Shown piece after piece: positions 15,837-24,369 of a DNA stretch of 64,000 bases. Source of the DNA: Actomonas sp051209155. Lineage in GTDB: Bacteria > Verrucomicrobiota > Verrucomicrobiia > Opitutales > Opitutaceae. The notes below the pieces were generated by a model. That model saw only the letters and a program-made list of their open reading frames with translations, did no database searches and was not told the origin of the DNA. The DNA is taken from NCBI GenBank assembly GCA_051209155.1, contig JBPJGB010000002.1. The stretch is one strand, 5' to 3'. Positions within the stretch are counted from its first letter, which is position 1, and the number at the start of each line of letters is the position of its first letter. The translations under genes and the position numbers were made by a program.

Positions 15837-16550
15837 TCAGGCGGCCGAAACCGGGGTGCGCGCGTGCACGAGGTGGACGATGGTGGTCGCAGCTTCGGGC
15901 AGAGGAATGCCAGAGGTGTTGATGACCAAGTCGTAGGCCGCGGGGTCGTCGACCTCTCGGTTGAAGTTCATCTTCACGTAGCGACGCCGGGCGGCATCGG
16001 CTTTGGCATTGCGTTCGAGGGCGCGAGGCAGGGCAAGACGATGCAGGCCGGCCATGTGGCGGGCGCGGGTTTGGGGATCGCCGATGAGCCGAAGGTGCAG
16101 GCCGTGCGGCACGGCGGCGGTGGCGAAGTTGGCACCTCGACCGATGAGGATGCAGCGGCCTTGGCCCGCGAGTTGGCGGATCAGGCAGTTGGTTTGTTGG
16201 ACCAATTCCCAAAGGTTGGGGTGGAGACCTACAATCTCGCCGATGGAGGCATCGACTTCGGAGATCGAGTCCTCCGGCAGAAAGCGCGCGAGATGCTCGG
16301 GGTAATCGAGGTCGCGCAGCATGGCTTCCACCAGGTTGCCGTCGAAGACGCGCCAGAGGGTTTGGCCAGGTTCGAGGGTGCGGTTCAGTTGATCGGCGAT
16401 GAGGCGGGCCAAGCTGGAAGCGCCGGCACCGGCTTCACGAGACAGGGTGATGAAGGGCCCGGCGGGGGTGGGGGGCAGGCCGCGGCCCCGGCGGGTGAGC
16501 TGCAGGTTGAGGTAACTCTGCGCCCGTTCGAGGTTGGGGGGTAGATTCAT
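15837..16550 (-). CDS. Cytidylate-kinase-like family protein
   Basis: 237 aa. The nucleotide-binding loop is SREAGAGASSLARLIADQLN (from ~residue 37), the form of the Cmk-like family in place of the classical GxxGxGKS/T. GRCILIGRGANFAT and LHLRLIGDPQTRARHMA follow, and the C-terminal lid-like RRRYVKMNFNREVDDPAAYD and DLVINTSGI are typical. These proteins are often annotated as kinases, but their substrate is unproven; true cytidylate kinase is shorter and has different CMP-binding residues. It is divergent from the ArsR gene and has its own terminator downstream. Confidence 0.8.
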   Translation of the reverse strand: MNLPPNLERAQSYLNLQLTRRGRGLPPTPAGPFITLSREAGAGASSLARLIADQLNRTLEPGQTLWRVFDGNLVEAMLRDLDYPEHLARFLPEDSISEVDASIGEIVGLHPNLWELVQQTNCLIRQLAGQGRCILIGRGANFATAAVPHGLHLRLIGDPQTRARHMAGLHRLALPRALERNAKADAARRRYVKMNFNREVDDPAAYDLVINTSGIPLPEAATTIVHLVHARTPVSAA

Positions 16551-16692
16551 GATGCATGGGGGTTGACCCTGAAAGGATATGGCGGTCGCGGAGACTTGGG
16601 AAGCGTTCGCTGGTGGCGGGGGCGGATAGCAGCGCCGCTTACAGGCCGGATCATACCCATCGGCGAAAAAAAGTTGACCTCACGTTCAAAAG

Positions 16693-16708
16693 GTAACCAA
16701 TAAGTTAC
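16693..16708. promoter_or_regulatory. Palindromic operator overlapping the ArsR-gene start region
   Basis: GTAAC-caataa-GTTAC ends 2 bp before the ATG at 16711, and a TTGACC -35-like box lies at 16674-16679. A repressor bound here would block the promoter and translation start of the ArsR-SRPBCC pair, suggesting autoregulation. The half-sites resemble those of the 19-bp palindrome family, but the spacer is 6 bp rather than 7, so identity with that family is doubtful. Confidence 0.6.
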
Positions 16709-16710
16709 AG

Positions 16711-17085
16711 ATGGATTTAAGCGAGTCCTCACAGGATGCGATCTTTCAGGCGCTGGGCCATGCCACCCGGCGGCGCATTTTGGACCTGCTGAAGACGATG
16801 CCGGGAGCGACGGTGAACGACGTCGCGAAGTATTTTGAAATCTCGCGCATCGCGGTGATGAAACACCTCGGCGTGCTGGAGGCGGCCGATCTCATCGTCT
16901 CACGGAAGGTGGGGCGCATGCGCCACCTCTACTTCAACGCGGTGCCGCTGCAGATGATCCACGATCGCTGGGCAACGGACTACGCCGCCTTTTGGGCGGG
17001 GCGCGTCATGGATCTCAAATATCAGCTCGAAAATCTGGCCACTCGCCCAACCCCCGCCTCCAACCCGAAACCCGACCTCCCATGA
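16711..17085 (+). CDS. ArsR-family winged-helix transcriptional regulator
   Basis: 124 aa. The winged helix-turn-helix spans residues ~8-85: IFQALGHATRRRILDLLKTM, the recognition region VNDVAKYFEISRIAVMKHL and the wing DLIVSRKVGRMRHLYFN. There are no cysteine or histidine metal-sensing clusters, so it belongs to the non-metal ArsR subgroup that is commonly paired with SRPBCC/AHSA1 proteins. Exactly that pairing occurs: the stop overlaps the next ATG (17082-17085). A palindrome directly before the start suggests autoregulation. Confidence 0.9.
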   Translation: MDLSESSQDAIFQALGHATRRRILDLLKTMPGATVNDVAKYFEISRIAVMKHLGVLEAADLIVSRKVGRMRHLYFNAVPLQMIHDRWATDYAAFWAGRVMDLKYQLENLATRPTPASNPKPDLP

Positions 17086-17618
17086 GCGAACTCAAGACTG
17101 CCGTTTTCAAGATCCACATCGCAGCGCCCATAGAGCGCGTATGGGAGGCGATCACCAAGGAAGGGGAGGTCCTGCCATTCTTCTACAACTCGGTCATGCA
17201 TACGCCGGCCTTGCAGCCGGGATCACCGATCCGGATGCGGTCACCAAATAACAAATACACAGGGGTGGTGGGTGATATCTTGGTGGTCGAGCCCCCGCAT
17301 CGTTTCGCCCACACGATGATGTTTACCCAGCTCAACGATCCGCCCAGCAAGGTGACCTACGAACTCACGGCACACGGCGCGGGCACCGACCTGGTGCTGC
17401 TGATCGAGGATGTGCCGGCGGGCACCAAGTCGGAAGGTTACATGATGGCCGGCGGACCGTTCATCACCGAGACGCTGAAGGGCTGCGTCGAGCAGGGGAA
17501 ACCACCGTTCAAGCATCGCCTGTTTCTCGGCATGATCGGCCTGTTTGCCTTTATGACCCCCAAGGTTTGTCGGACCGAAAATTGGCCGATGGAGCGAAAG
17601 ATCGGCACCAGTGACTGA
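17082..17618 (+). CDS. SRPBCC (AHSA1/START-like) domain protein
   Basis: 178 aa with the family opening KTAVFKIHIAAPIERVWEAIT, the strand-rich core (GVVGDILVVEPPHRFAHTMMF, SKVTYELTAHGAGTDLVLLIE) and the C-terminal helix near FITETLKGCVEQG. The fold forms a hydrophobic ligand cavity; neither substrate nor enzyme activity can be assigned. Start chosen at the ATG of the ATGA overlap with the ArsR gene, giving translational coupling. Such pairs usually act as a small ligand-responsive switch; that role here is inference. About 40 residues follow the core domain, with a hydrophobic segment (LFLGMIGLFAFMTP). Confidence 0.85.
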   Translation: MSELKTAVFKIHIAAPIERVWEAITKEGEVLPFFYNSVMHTPALQPGSPIRMRSPNNKYTGVVGDILVVEPPHRFAHTMMFTQLNDPPSKVTYELTAHGAGTDLVLLIEDVPAGTKSEGYMMAGGPFITETLKGCVEQGKPPFKHRLFLGMIGLFAFMTPKVCRTENWPMERKIGTSD

Positions 17619-17659
17619 AGGGTCGAAACGGTTCCCCCCCCCGAAAAACGAAAACTAAC

Positions 17660-18229
17660 ATGAGCACAACTCCTGAAGATCAGGTTCTCACGATGCAGCG
17701 TAACCTCGAAGCCAAGACCGGCGTGGCTTGGTCGGACTGGCTGAAGCGAGCGCGTGCCGCCGGTTCGGAGAAGCACGGCGAGGTCGTGAAACATCTCAAA
17801 ACGGTTCACGGCATCGGCCATGGTTACGCCAATCTCATCGCGCACTCGCTGAAACAGGCGGACGCGGGCGGCGCGCCGGCGGCGGATGACCTGGTGGCTG
17901 CCCAATACGGCGGCAAGAAGGCCGAACTGAAACCGATTCATGATGCGATCATGGCGGCGGTGCACGGTTTTGGGACCGAAGTCGAGCTGGCCCCGAAAAA
18001 AACCTACGTAAGTCTGCGCCGCAAAAAGCAGTTTGGCCTCGTGCAACCGTCCACCGCCACGCGAGTGGATGTCGGCCTCAATTTGCAGGGCAAGGCCCCC
18101 GCCGGTCGGCTGGAGGCGAGCGGCAGCTTCAATTCGATGGTGAGCCACCGGGTGCGCGTGGGGACGCCGGCGGAGGTCGACGCGGAGCTGATTGGCTGGT
18201 TGCGTGAAGCCTTTGATGCGGCCGGTTGA
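17660..18229 (+). CDS. DUF4287 / DUF5655 domain protein
   Basis: 189 aa, two parts. Residues ~5-70 match DUF4287 (MQRNLEAKTGVAWSDWLKRA, KTVHGIGHGYANLIAH), a small helical domain. Residues ~80-185 match DUF5655 (IMAAVHGFGTEVELAPKKTY, VSLRRKKQFGLVQP, SMVSHRVRVGTPAEVDAELI), often found in transport-associated or nucleic-acid-related contexts. No biochemical function is known. It lies 41 bp after the SRPBCC gene, so it is probably in the ArsR transcript. DUF4287 and ArsR-SRPBCC genes are frequent companions, which supports a functional link. Confidence 0.8.
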   Translation: MSTTPEDQVLTMQRNLEAKTGVAWSDWLKRARAAGSEKHGEVVKHLKTVHGIGHGYANLIAHSLKQADAGGAPAADDLVAAQYGGKKAELKPIHDAIMAAVHGFGTEVELAPKKTYVSLRRKKQFGLVQPSTATRVDVGLNLQGKAPAGRLEASGSFNSMVSHRVRVGTPAEVDAELIGWLREAFDAAG

Positions 18230-18370
18230 GCGAAACCGGTTGGACCGGTGTATCGAAAAAACTATGACAAAGGGCCGGCCAGGTCTCGACCGAGGCGATT
18301 TTGATGAAATAGTCGGGAACAATATGTGCGCGGTTGGTCTCCTTCCTGCAGCTTTCTCCCCCTTCAGCTG

Positions 18371-19372
18371 ATGTCTACTCCCCGCGATTTCGTGATCACC
18401 GCTCTGGTGTGCTGTGTTATGGCGCTCGGCGCAGTGGCTTGGCGACAGCACCAGTCGTTGATGCGTTGGGCACAGGGAGAAGCGCGTGTGGCGGTCCTGC
18501 CGGAATCGACCTTGGCGCCGGGCGAGGAGATCGCCGAACCCGCTGGCACGAGTCCCGAGAGAGTGCGCGCATGGAACCGGGCACCGCTCACGGTGCGGGC
18601 GCGGCTGAGTGAAACGGCCTCGCCAATGAGTCAGCGGCAGTTGGCCGGGGTGGTCGAAATGCTGGAGGATCCGCGATTCCTGCGGGCGGTGGCCTCACAT
18701 CAGCGATCGATGTTGGATGCGCGCTTTGGTGAGTTGTTTGGCCGACTGGACTTGAGCGAGGAGGAGCTGGAGTCGCTGCGGGCCCTCTTGATCGAGAAGC
18801 AGAACGCGGCGATGGACGTGATGATGGTCTCGCGGGGGGAGTTGGCCGGTCAGATGGGCGGGAGTGAAATGAAGACCGCGACCAAGCGGGCGCAGGAGGA
18901 GATCGACGGGCTTATCCGCCAGACTTTGGGAGAAGCCCGTTATGCGGTTTACAAGGCCTACGAACAAACGCTCCCGCAGCGGGCGGCCGTGGCGCAGTTG
19001 CAGCAGCGTCTGAGCTACACGCCCGAACCTCTGGCCCCGGCGCAGGTTGAGGCCCTCGTGGCAGTGATGGCGGAGTCCGGTGCCGAGGTGCGGCCGGCCC
19101 TGCCGGGCGTTTCGGTGGTGGTTGACCCGGAGGAGCGTCAAGCGGTGCCCATCATGCATTCGGCGGCGGAGAGCGTGGAGATCACGCCGGCGGTGATCGA
19201 AAGTGCGTCCAAGGTTTTGAATCCCCGGCAATTGGCGGCGTTGCACGAGTTGCAGGAAGAGCAGGAGGCGGCGGCGATGGTGGTCGAATTGGCTCGCAGC
19301 AATATGCCGGATCCGGCGATCGATCGCCTTGATATTCTGGACGGCTTGGAAGTGCAGTTGTTGCTGCAGTGA
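18371..19372 (+). CDS. Membrane-anchored helical protein of unknown function
   Basis: 333 aa. An N-terminal hydrophobic segment (TPRDFVITALVCCVMALGAVAW, residues ~3-24) lacks a clear signal-peptidase site and probably anchors the protein in the inner membrane with the rest in the periplasm. The remainder is helical and charged, including LDLSEEELESLRALLIEKQN, which resembles the LTxxQ helices of Spy/CpxP-like proteins and occurs in many verrucomicrobial proteins of this type; a second such segment is near LNPRQLAALHELQEEQEAAA. The ATG at 18371 is chosen because it opens directly on the hydrophobic anchor. No operon partner is evident. Confidence 0.7.
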   Translation: MSTPRDFVITALVCCVMALGAVAWRQHQSLMRWAQGEARVAVLPESTLAPGEEIAEPAGTSPERVRAWNRAPLTVRARLSETASPMSQRQLAGVVEMLEDPRFLRAVASHQRSMLDARFGELFGRLDLSEEELESLRALLIEKQNAAMDVMMVSRGELAGQMGGSEMKTATKRAQEEIDGLIRQTLGEARYAVYKAYEQTLPQRAAVAQLQQRLSYTPEPLAPAQVEALVAVMAESGAEVRPALPGVSVVVDPEERQAVPIMHSAAESVEITPAVIESASKVLNPRQLAALHELQEEQEAAAMVVELARSNMPDPAIDRLDILDGLEVQLLLQ

Positions 19373-19406
19373 GGGCCGCGCCGAGGGCGCTGAAATTCCT
19401 TACTCC

Positions 19407-19423
19407 TAGGATTCTAAATCCTA
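19407..19423. terminator. Possible bidirectional terminator between convergent genes
   Basis: TAGGATT-cta-AATCCTA, a 7-bp stem with a 3-nt loop in an AT-rich pocket between the stop at 19372 (plus) and the stop at 19435 (minus). The stem is short and the T tract weak on both strands, so the call is tentative. Confidence 0.4.
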
Positions 19424-19434
19424 AAGCATACCCA

Positions 19435-21069
19435 TCACGGCAGGCGGATGCGCCAGTTGCCGCTGGGTTCGGTGGGGAGCTCGCCGGGGTGCGCCATCAC
19501 CCATTGCACGATGAGGTCACGCACGCCGACGTTGGAGCGGCTCAGCACTTTGGCGTCCTGGAACATGGTGTAATCCCCGCCGCCGTTGTGGCGGTAGTTG
19601 TTGATCGCGACCTTAAGTTTGCGGTCCGGGTCGAGGCGTCGGCCCTGAAAGGTGAGATCAACGATGCGGTCGCCGGGGCCGCGGTTGAGGTCGATGACGT
19701 AGTCAACGCCTTCGGCGGTGTCGAAGTTGTAACCCGGGATGGAGGGATCGATGAAGTCGCGGGCCTCGGCGCCGGGTCGACCGGGCAGGAAGTAACGGGC
19801 AGCGTGTTCGAGCGCGGCCTTCAGTTGCGCGCCAGTGAGTTCAACCACCACGAGGGTGTTTTCGTAGACGTAGAGGCCGGCAAGGTCGCGGATGGTGATC
19901 TCACCCTCGGGGATGCGGGCCGCGGTGTTGAAGCTGGCGGCGAGCGAGACATCGGCATCGCCGGCTTCGAGCTGCACGCGGTGGATGAGGTCGATGATGG
20001 CGGTGTCTTCGATGCGGGAGTTTTCGGCGGAGAGGGTGCGCTCGGCGGTGCCGATCGGTTCGTTGAGCCAAGCTTCGGTGGCGTCGTGAGCCGCTTGGGT
20101 GATCTCAAGGATGCGCGGGTCGGGCGGAACCTGATCGTTGATCGGGTGGGTGGTGGCGGTCTTGCCGACGACGCGCCACGGCGTGTCGGGCTCGTCGCGT
20201 TCGAGCAGGATGGTGGTGCGGGACAGGAATTCGCCCCAGCGGCCGGCTTGGCTGAGCAGCACACCGTTGATGGTGAGGGACGGGACCTCGCGATGGGTGT
20301 GCCCCATGAGGATGAGATCAATGCCGGGCACCTCGCGGGCGATGCGGACGGCGGCGTTTTCGTTTTCGATCTGCCCGGGATGCGGTGCGCCGGTGAGGAT
20401 GTCCTCCTCGAGCCCCATGTGCATGGCGACGACCACGAGGTCGACGCGGGCGCGGCGGCGAAGTTCGTCGACGTAGCGGCGGGCCGCGGCAACCGGATCG
20501 GTGAAACGGAGCCCCTCGTAGTTCACCGGCGTTTCCCACGCGGGCACCCCGGGGGTGGTGAGGCCGAGGATGCCGACGCGCACGCCGCGAACCTCTTTGA
20601 CCAAATAAGGGGCGTAGGCGGGATCGTCGGTGTCGCTCAGGCAGATGTTGCCCGAGATCCAAGGGAAACGGGCGGAGCGGCGCGCGTGGTTGAAGGCGTC
20701 GAGGCCGAAGTTGAACTCGTGGTTGCCGATGGCCATGGCGTCGTAGTCGAGCGCGTTCATCGCCAACATCATGGGATTGCGGCGGGGCGGATCGACCACG
20801 GCCGAGTGATAGGCGAGGGGCGTGCCTTGGATGGTGTCGCCGGAATCGAGCAGGATGAGCTCGGGATCGAGCGCGCGGGCGCGCTGCACCAGGGTCGCGA
20901 TCTTGGCCAAGCCGTTCTGCGCCGGTTGATCGGTGTAATAATCGACCGGGTGGACGTGACCGTGCAGGTCGGTCGTGGAAAGCACCGTGACGAAACTGCG
21001 CTCGGCGCCATCGCAGAGGCAGGAGACCGCCAAGCAAGCGACGGCCAGGGAACGAAGCCGGGGAACCAT
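19435..21069 (-). CDS. Secreted 5'-nucleotidase / 2',3'-cyclic phosphodiesterase family protein
   Basis: 544 aa with signal peptide MVPRLRSLAVACLAVSCLCDG; start at 21069 chosen for that reason. The metallophosphatase domain has the dinuclear metal motifs STTDLHGHVHP, LLDSGDTIQGTPL, AIGNHEFNFG and LILMGHTHREVPS. The C-terminal 5'-nucleotidase domain (~340-540) contains DVSLAASFNTAARI, the YENTLVVVELTGAQL segment and INNYRHNGGGDYTMF. All catalytic residues appear intact. It would hydrolyse nucleotides or cyclic nucleotides in the periplasm for phosphate or nucleoside salvage. Located 64 bp downstream of the PVC cytochrome gene, same strand. Confidence 0.9.
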   Translation of the reverse strand: MVPRLRSLAVACLAVSCLCDGAERSFVTVLSTTDLHGHVHPVDYYTDQPAQNGLAKIATLVQRARALDPELILLDSGDTIQGTPLAYHSAVVDPPRRNPMMLAMNALDYDAMAIGNHEFNFGLDAFNHARRSARFPWISGNICLSDTDDPAYAPYLVKEVRGVRVGILGLTTPGVPAWETPVNYEGLRFTDPVAAARRYVDELRRRARVDLVVVAMHMGLEEDILTGAPHPGQIENENAAVRIAREVPGIDLILMGHTHREVPSLTINGVLLSQAGRWGEFLSRTTILLERDEPDTPWRVVGKTATTHPINDQVPPDPRILEITQAAHDATEAWLNEPIGTAERTLSAENSRIEDTAIIDLIHRVQLEAGDADVSLAASFNTAARIPEGEITIRDLAGLYVYENTLVVVELTGAQLKAALEHAARYFLPGRPGAEARDFIDPSIPGYNFDTAEGVDYVIDLNRGPGDRIVDLTFQGRRLDPDRKLKVAINNYRHNGGGDYTMFQDAKVLSRSNVGVRDLIVQWVMAHPGELPTEPSGNWRIRLP

Positions 21070-21133
21070 GGCGCTAGAGAATGGCGTTAAGCGCGCGGTG
21101 GGAAGCGCGAAAACCGCCGAGTGGGCGAAGGCT

Positions 21134-23767
21134 TTATTGGTTGCGCAGGTAGGCGACGATGTCTGCGACATCCTGCGCCTGGAGCCCAAGTTGGTCGGCG
21201 CTGAGCATGAGGGAGCGGCCATACCAGTGGACGCCTTTCACGCGGTCGCGCGGGATCATCTGGGTCACGCCGCCAAGCGAGCGCACCACGACGGGGTCGG
21301 ATTCGGCGAGCACGATGCCGTGCACTTCGGTGCCGTCCTTGAGCTCGACGTTGCGACCATCGTAACCGTGCGCGATGTCGCGCGACGGGTCGATGATGGC
21401 CCACACGGTTTGCTCGGTGCCTTGACGGGAAGCCCAGCCGTTGAGGTCGGGGCCGTAGTCGGGACCGGTGTCGCCGACTTTGTGGCAGAGGCGGCAGGCG
21501 GCGACTTTCTCGGCGCCGCGAGCGGCGTCACCGGTGGCGGCGAGCACGTCCTCCAGTTTGAGGCGTTTCTCCGGATCGGCCCGGGGCACGATGCTGCCGG
21601 CGACGGTGACGGTATCGGGATCGTAGATACCGGCGGTCTTGACCTTGGCGGCCAGATCCGTGCCGGCCCAGCGCAGGTTCATGTGATTGAGAATCCACCA
21701 GAGGGCGGTGTCCTTGATGAGGCCGTCGGGTTCCGATTGGTAAAGCTCGAGCATGGCGTCGGCGCCGAAGGAGGAGGCGTTGAAGCCGAGGGCGGTGATG
21801 GCCTGCAGGCGGTCGGCCTGCGGCAGGCTATGGTCGAGGGCGCGGGCCTTGAAGGTCGCGCCGGCGGCTTCATCGCTGAGCGTGAAGAGCAGGTCGGTCT
21901 GCTGCGGCAGGTCGTTCTGTTGCAACAAGGCCTCGGTCAGCGCGGTGGCCTTGCCGTCGGCGCCGATGCCCCAGGCGGCGAGGAAGGTGCGGTCTTCCTC
22001 GCGGTAGGACGCGGCCATCTGCTCGAGCAGGGGCAGGGCGAATTCGACCGGTGCGTCGCGCAGGGCCACGGCCACGTCGCGACGGACGGCGAGGTCGGAA
22101 TCGGCGGCGAGCTGTCGCAGCTCGGCGGATACATCGGCGCCGGCGCGGCGAAGGGAGCGCAGGGCGGCAAGGCGGATCTGCGGGTCGTCGTGCGAGGTAA
22201 GTTCGCGGGAGGCGCCAAGGCCTTCGGCGCCGAGATGAGGCAGGAGAAAGACGGCGCGGGCGGCCACGTAAGGGTTCGCGTCGTCGAGCAGGCTGAGGAC
22301 GGCGGGCAGCGCGGCGGCCCCGGCGGCGCGCAGGCGGGAGGCGCCGAGGTCACGGACGTTGACGGCGGGGCTGCGCAGGGCGGCGAGTTGGCCGGCGGTG
22401 GTATTGAGATCGAAGGTCGGCACGGCCGGGTTCACGCCCGTGGGGGTGATGCGGTAGATGGTGCCGTAAAGTTGGTCGTCATGGTCGGCGTGGCCGCCAA
22501 CACGGGGGTCGAACCAATCGGCGACATAGATGGCGCCGTCCGGACCAATCGCGACATCGGAGGGGCGGAAGAGGGAGTAGAGCTCGTTGTTGCGACGGCC
22601 GTTGAGGGAGTCGACGCCGGTGAGTTTTTCCTCGGGGTTGGTGGTGAAGAACTTCATCCGGTCGAGCGTCCAGCCAGCGCCGACGGGTTCGGGTTGGTAG
22701 CCGAAGACGACATTCCGGGCCGCTTCACAGGAGAGCAGGGTGCCGCGCCAGGCGTCGCCGAAGAGGTCGCCCTCGTAGAAGACGATGCCGGTGGGGGCGC
22801 CGGCGCCGTAGACGTCGCCGGAGGGCATTGCGCCGGGATCGTCCTGCCGCCATTGGGCGGTGGGAATGTCCTGACCGGGGCGACGGTCGGCGTTCCAGAA
22901 ACGTTTGCCGTCCTTGGAGAACCAACCGGCGTTGCCGTATTCGAGCAGGTAGGACGTGCGGGAGGCGGGCGGGTCGTCGTTGTCGTTCTGGAAGACGTCG
23001 CCGAAGGAGGTGACGGTCTGTTCGTAGCTGTTGCGGAAGTTGTAGCCGATGATCTCGACGTGGGTGCCATCGGGTTGCATGCGGGCGGCGAAACCGCCGA
23101 CGTAGACGTGGCCATCGTCGGACTTGGTGCCGGCATAGCTCATGGGTGAGTGGCCGCCGGGCGTGGCGACATCCCAAGTGTAGGCGCTGCCGATGCGGAA
23201 GGTGCGACCGGAGCGGTCGGTGAAGAAGCCGCCGGTGTTGCCGCTGTTCCAATACCAGAGGCCGTCCGGGCCGACGGTGACGGAGTGGAGGGAGTGGTCG
23301 TGGTTGGCGCCGTTGAACCCGGTGAGGAGGATCTCGCGTTTGTCGACGGCGGGGTCGAAGCGCAGGTCGCGGTCGACGTCGGTGTAGACCATCAGGTGCG
23401 GGGCGCAGGACACGACGACCTTGTTGTCGATCACGGCGATGCCGAGCGGAGCAACGAGTTCGGGTTCCTGCACAAAAACGTGCGACGAATCGGCGGTGCC
23501 GTCGCCGTCGGTGTCGGTGAGGACAACCACGCGATCACCGGCCGGATCGCGACCGGCGTGGCCGCGGTAGTTGACGCCCTCGGTCACCCAGATGCGACCG
23601 GCGTAGTCGATGTCCATGTTGGTCGGGTTGCGCAGTTGCGGGGCTTTGGCCCACACGGTGGCCTCCATGCCGTCGGGCAGAGTGAACATTTCGACGGGCA
23701 CATGATCGGGGCCGGCGGCGAAAGCGAAGGTGGCGAGGAGCGGAAGCAGCGGGGTTACGCGGGGCAT
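21134..23767 (-). CDS. PVC-type heme-binding CxxCH protein (membrane-bound dehydrogenase type)
   Basis: 877 aa with signal peptide MPRVTPLLPLLATFAFAAG. Residues ~25-420 form a propeller of the Planctomycete/Verrucomicrobial putative dehydrogenase family (NPTNMDIDYAGRIWVTEGVN, GDRVVVLTDTDGDGTADS, SLHSVTVGPDGLWYWNSGNT, PSDVAIGPDGAIYVADWFDP). Residues ~430-700 are HEAT-like repeats (AVLSLLDDANPYVAARAVFL). The C-terminus is a cytochrome c domain with one heme site CRLCH (~residue 755) and the trailing HGIVLAESDPVVVRSLGG and GVHWYGRSLML. Proposed role: periplasmic oxidation of a sugar or related substrate coupled to electron transfer; the substrate is unknown. An upstream start at 23806 exists but would precede the signal peptide. 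Confidence 0.92.
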   Translation of the reverse strand: MPRVTPLLPLLATFAFAAGPDHVPVEMFTLPDGMEATVWAKAPQLRNPTNMDIDYAGRIWVTEGVNYRGHAGRDPAGDRVVVLTDTDGDGTADSSHVFVQEPELVAPLGIAVIDNKVVVSCAPHLMVYTDVDRDLRFDPAVDKREILLTGFNGANHDHSLHSVTVGPDGLWYWNSGNTGGFFTDRSGRTFRIGSAYTWDVATPGGHSPMSYAGTKSDDGHVYVGGFAARMQPDGTHVEIIGYNFRNSYEQTVTSFGDVFQNDNDDPPASRTSYLLEYGNAGWFSKDGKRFWNADRRPGQDIPTAQWRQDDPGAMPSGDVYGAGAPTGIVFYEGDLFGDAWRGTLLSCEAARNVVFGYQPEPVGAGWTLDRMKFFTTNPEEKLTGVDSLNGRRNNELYSLFRPSDVAIGPDGAIYVADWFDPRVGGHADHDDQLYGTIYRITPTGVNPAVPTFDLNTTAGQLAALRSPAVNVRDLGASRLRAAGAAALPAVLSLLDDANPYVAARAVFLLPHLGAEGLGASRELTSHDDPQIRLAALRSLRRAGADVSAELRQLAADSDLAVRRDVAVALRDAPVEFALPLLEQMAASYREEDRTFLAAWGIGADGKATALTEALLQQNDLPQQTDLLFTLSDEAAGATFKARALDHSLPQADRLQAITALGFNASSFGADAMLELYQSEPDGLIKDTALWWILNHMNLRWAGTDLAAKVKTAGIYDPDTVTVAGSIVPRADPEKRLKLEDVLAATGDAARGAEKVAACRLCHKVGDTGPDYGPDLNGWASRQGTEQTVWAIIDPSRDIAHGYDGRNVELKDGTEVHGIVLAESDPVVVRSLGGVTQMIPRDRVKGVHWYGRSLMLSADQLGLQAQDVADIVAYLRNQ

Positions 23768-23890
23768 GGGGGAGGGTTTGAACGATGAAGGCCGGGGAAT
23801 AAACACGTTTTATTTAACGTCTTCTCGGGACAAGGGCGGCGCGGGAGGCTTTGGGATTGAGTGAACTTGGCCAAAACCGATCGTGGGATC

Positions 23891-24316
23891 ATGAAACCCC
23901 GAAGCTTCGCTGCCCTGTTCCTCCTCGTTGCCCTGGCCCTGGCGCCCGTCGCCCGCGCCAACCATCATGAGGAGGCGGCGCCACGGGCCTTTGAACTGCG
24001 CATCTACCATGCGAATCCGGGCAAGATCGGCGATCTGCTGACCCGCTTCCGCGACCACACTTGTGGCATCTTCGAACGACTCGGCATTGAAAACGTCGGC
24101 TACTGGGTCGAGGCGGAGCCGAAGGAAGGTGAAGAGCCGAAGCTTTATTACGTGATCGCGCACCCGAGCCGTGAAGCGGCGAAGGAGGCGTGGGCGACAT
24201 TCATGCAGGACCCGGAGTGGAAGGCCGCTTATGCCGAGAGCATCAAGAACGGTCGCCTCGTGAACAAAGTGGAGTCGATCTTCCTGACCGCGGCGGATTT
24301 CTCCGCGATCAAGTAA
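23891..24316 (+). CDS. Secreted NIPSNAP-family protein
   Basis: 141 aa. Signal peptide MKPRSFAALFLLVALALAPVARA, cut before NHHEE. The rest is one NIPSNAP dimeric alpha-beta barrel domain: FELRIYHANPGKIGDLLTRF, GIFERLGIENVGYWVEAEP and YYVIAHPSREAAKEAWATFM. Family function is unclear; in PVC bacteria secreted versions are common near oxidoreductases. Divergent from the PVC cytochrome with ~120 bp between starts, so both could share a control region. The start at 23891 is chosen for the signal peptide. A perfect palindrome follows 30 bp after the stop. Confidence 0.88.
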   Translation: MKPRSFAALFLLVALALAPVARANHHEEAAPRAFELRIYHANPGKIGDLLTRFRDHTCGIFERLGIENVGYWVEAEPKEGEEPKLYYVIAHPSREAAKEAWATFMQDPEWKAAYAESIKNGRLVNKVESIFLTAADFSAIK

Positions 24317-24345
24317 GACCTCGTCGCGGCTCGGGGCTGGTCGAG

Positions 24346-24368
24346 TTTGTCACTTAGTAAGTGACAAA
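24346..24368. promoter_or_regulatory. 23-bp palindrome, family copy 3, between convergent genes
   Basis: TTTGTCACTTA-G-TAAGTGACAAA, perfect with 11-bp arms. The inner 19 bp (24348-24366) follow the same TGTNACYTA-N-TARGTNACA form as the copies at 8346 and 8448. It lies between two convergent stops (24316 plus, 24370 minus), with its right arm ending 2 bp before the esterase stop codon complement, so it may be a bidirectional terminator hairpin rather than an operator. Similarity to the upstream-located copies makes a protein site equally possible. Confidence 0.55.
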
Positions 24369-24369
24369 C

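Noticed and set aside
16693..16708. Fourth copy of the 19-bp palindrome family
   Set aside because: Half-sites are similar, but the spacer is 6 bp not 7 and the inner bases are not symmetric, so it is listed only as an ArsR operator candidate.
18222..18239. CCGGTT-gagcga-AACCGG hairpin over the stop of the DUF4287 gene
   Set aside because: The stem is only 6 bp with no T run, too weak to call a terminator.
20975..23149. A 724-codon open frame antisense to the nucleotidase and cytochrome genes
   Set aside because: Composition is G/A/V/E-rich and featureless, and it spans the boundary of two minus-strand genes.
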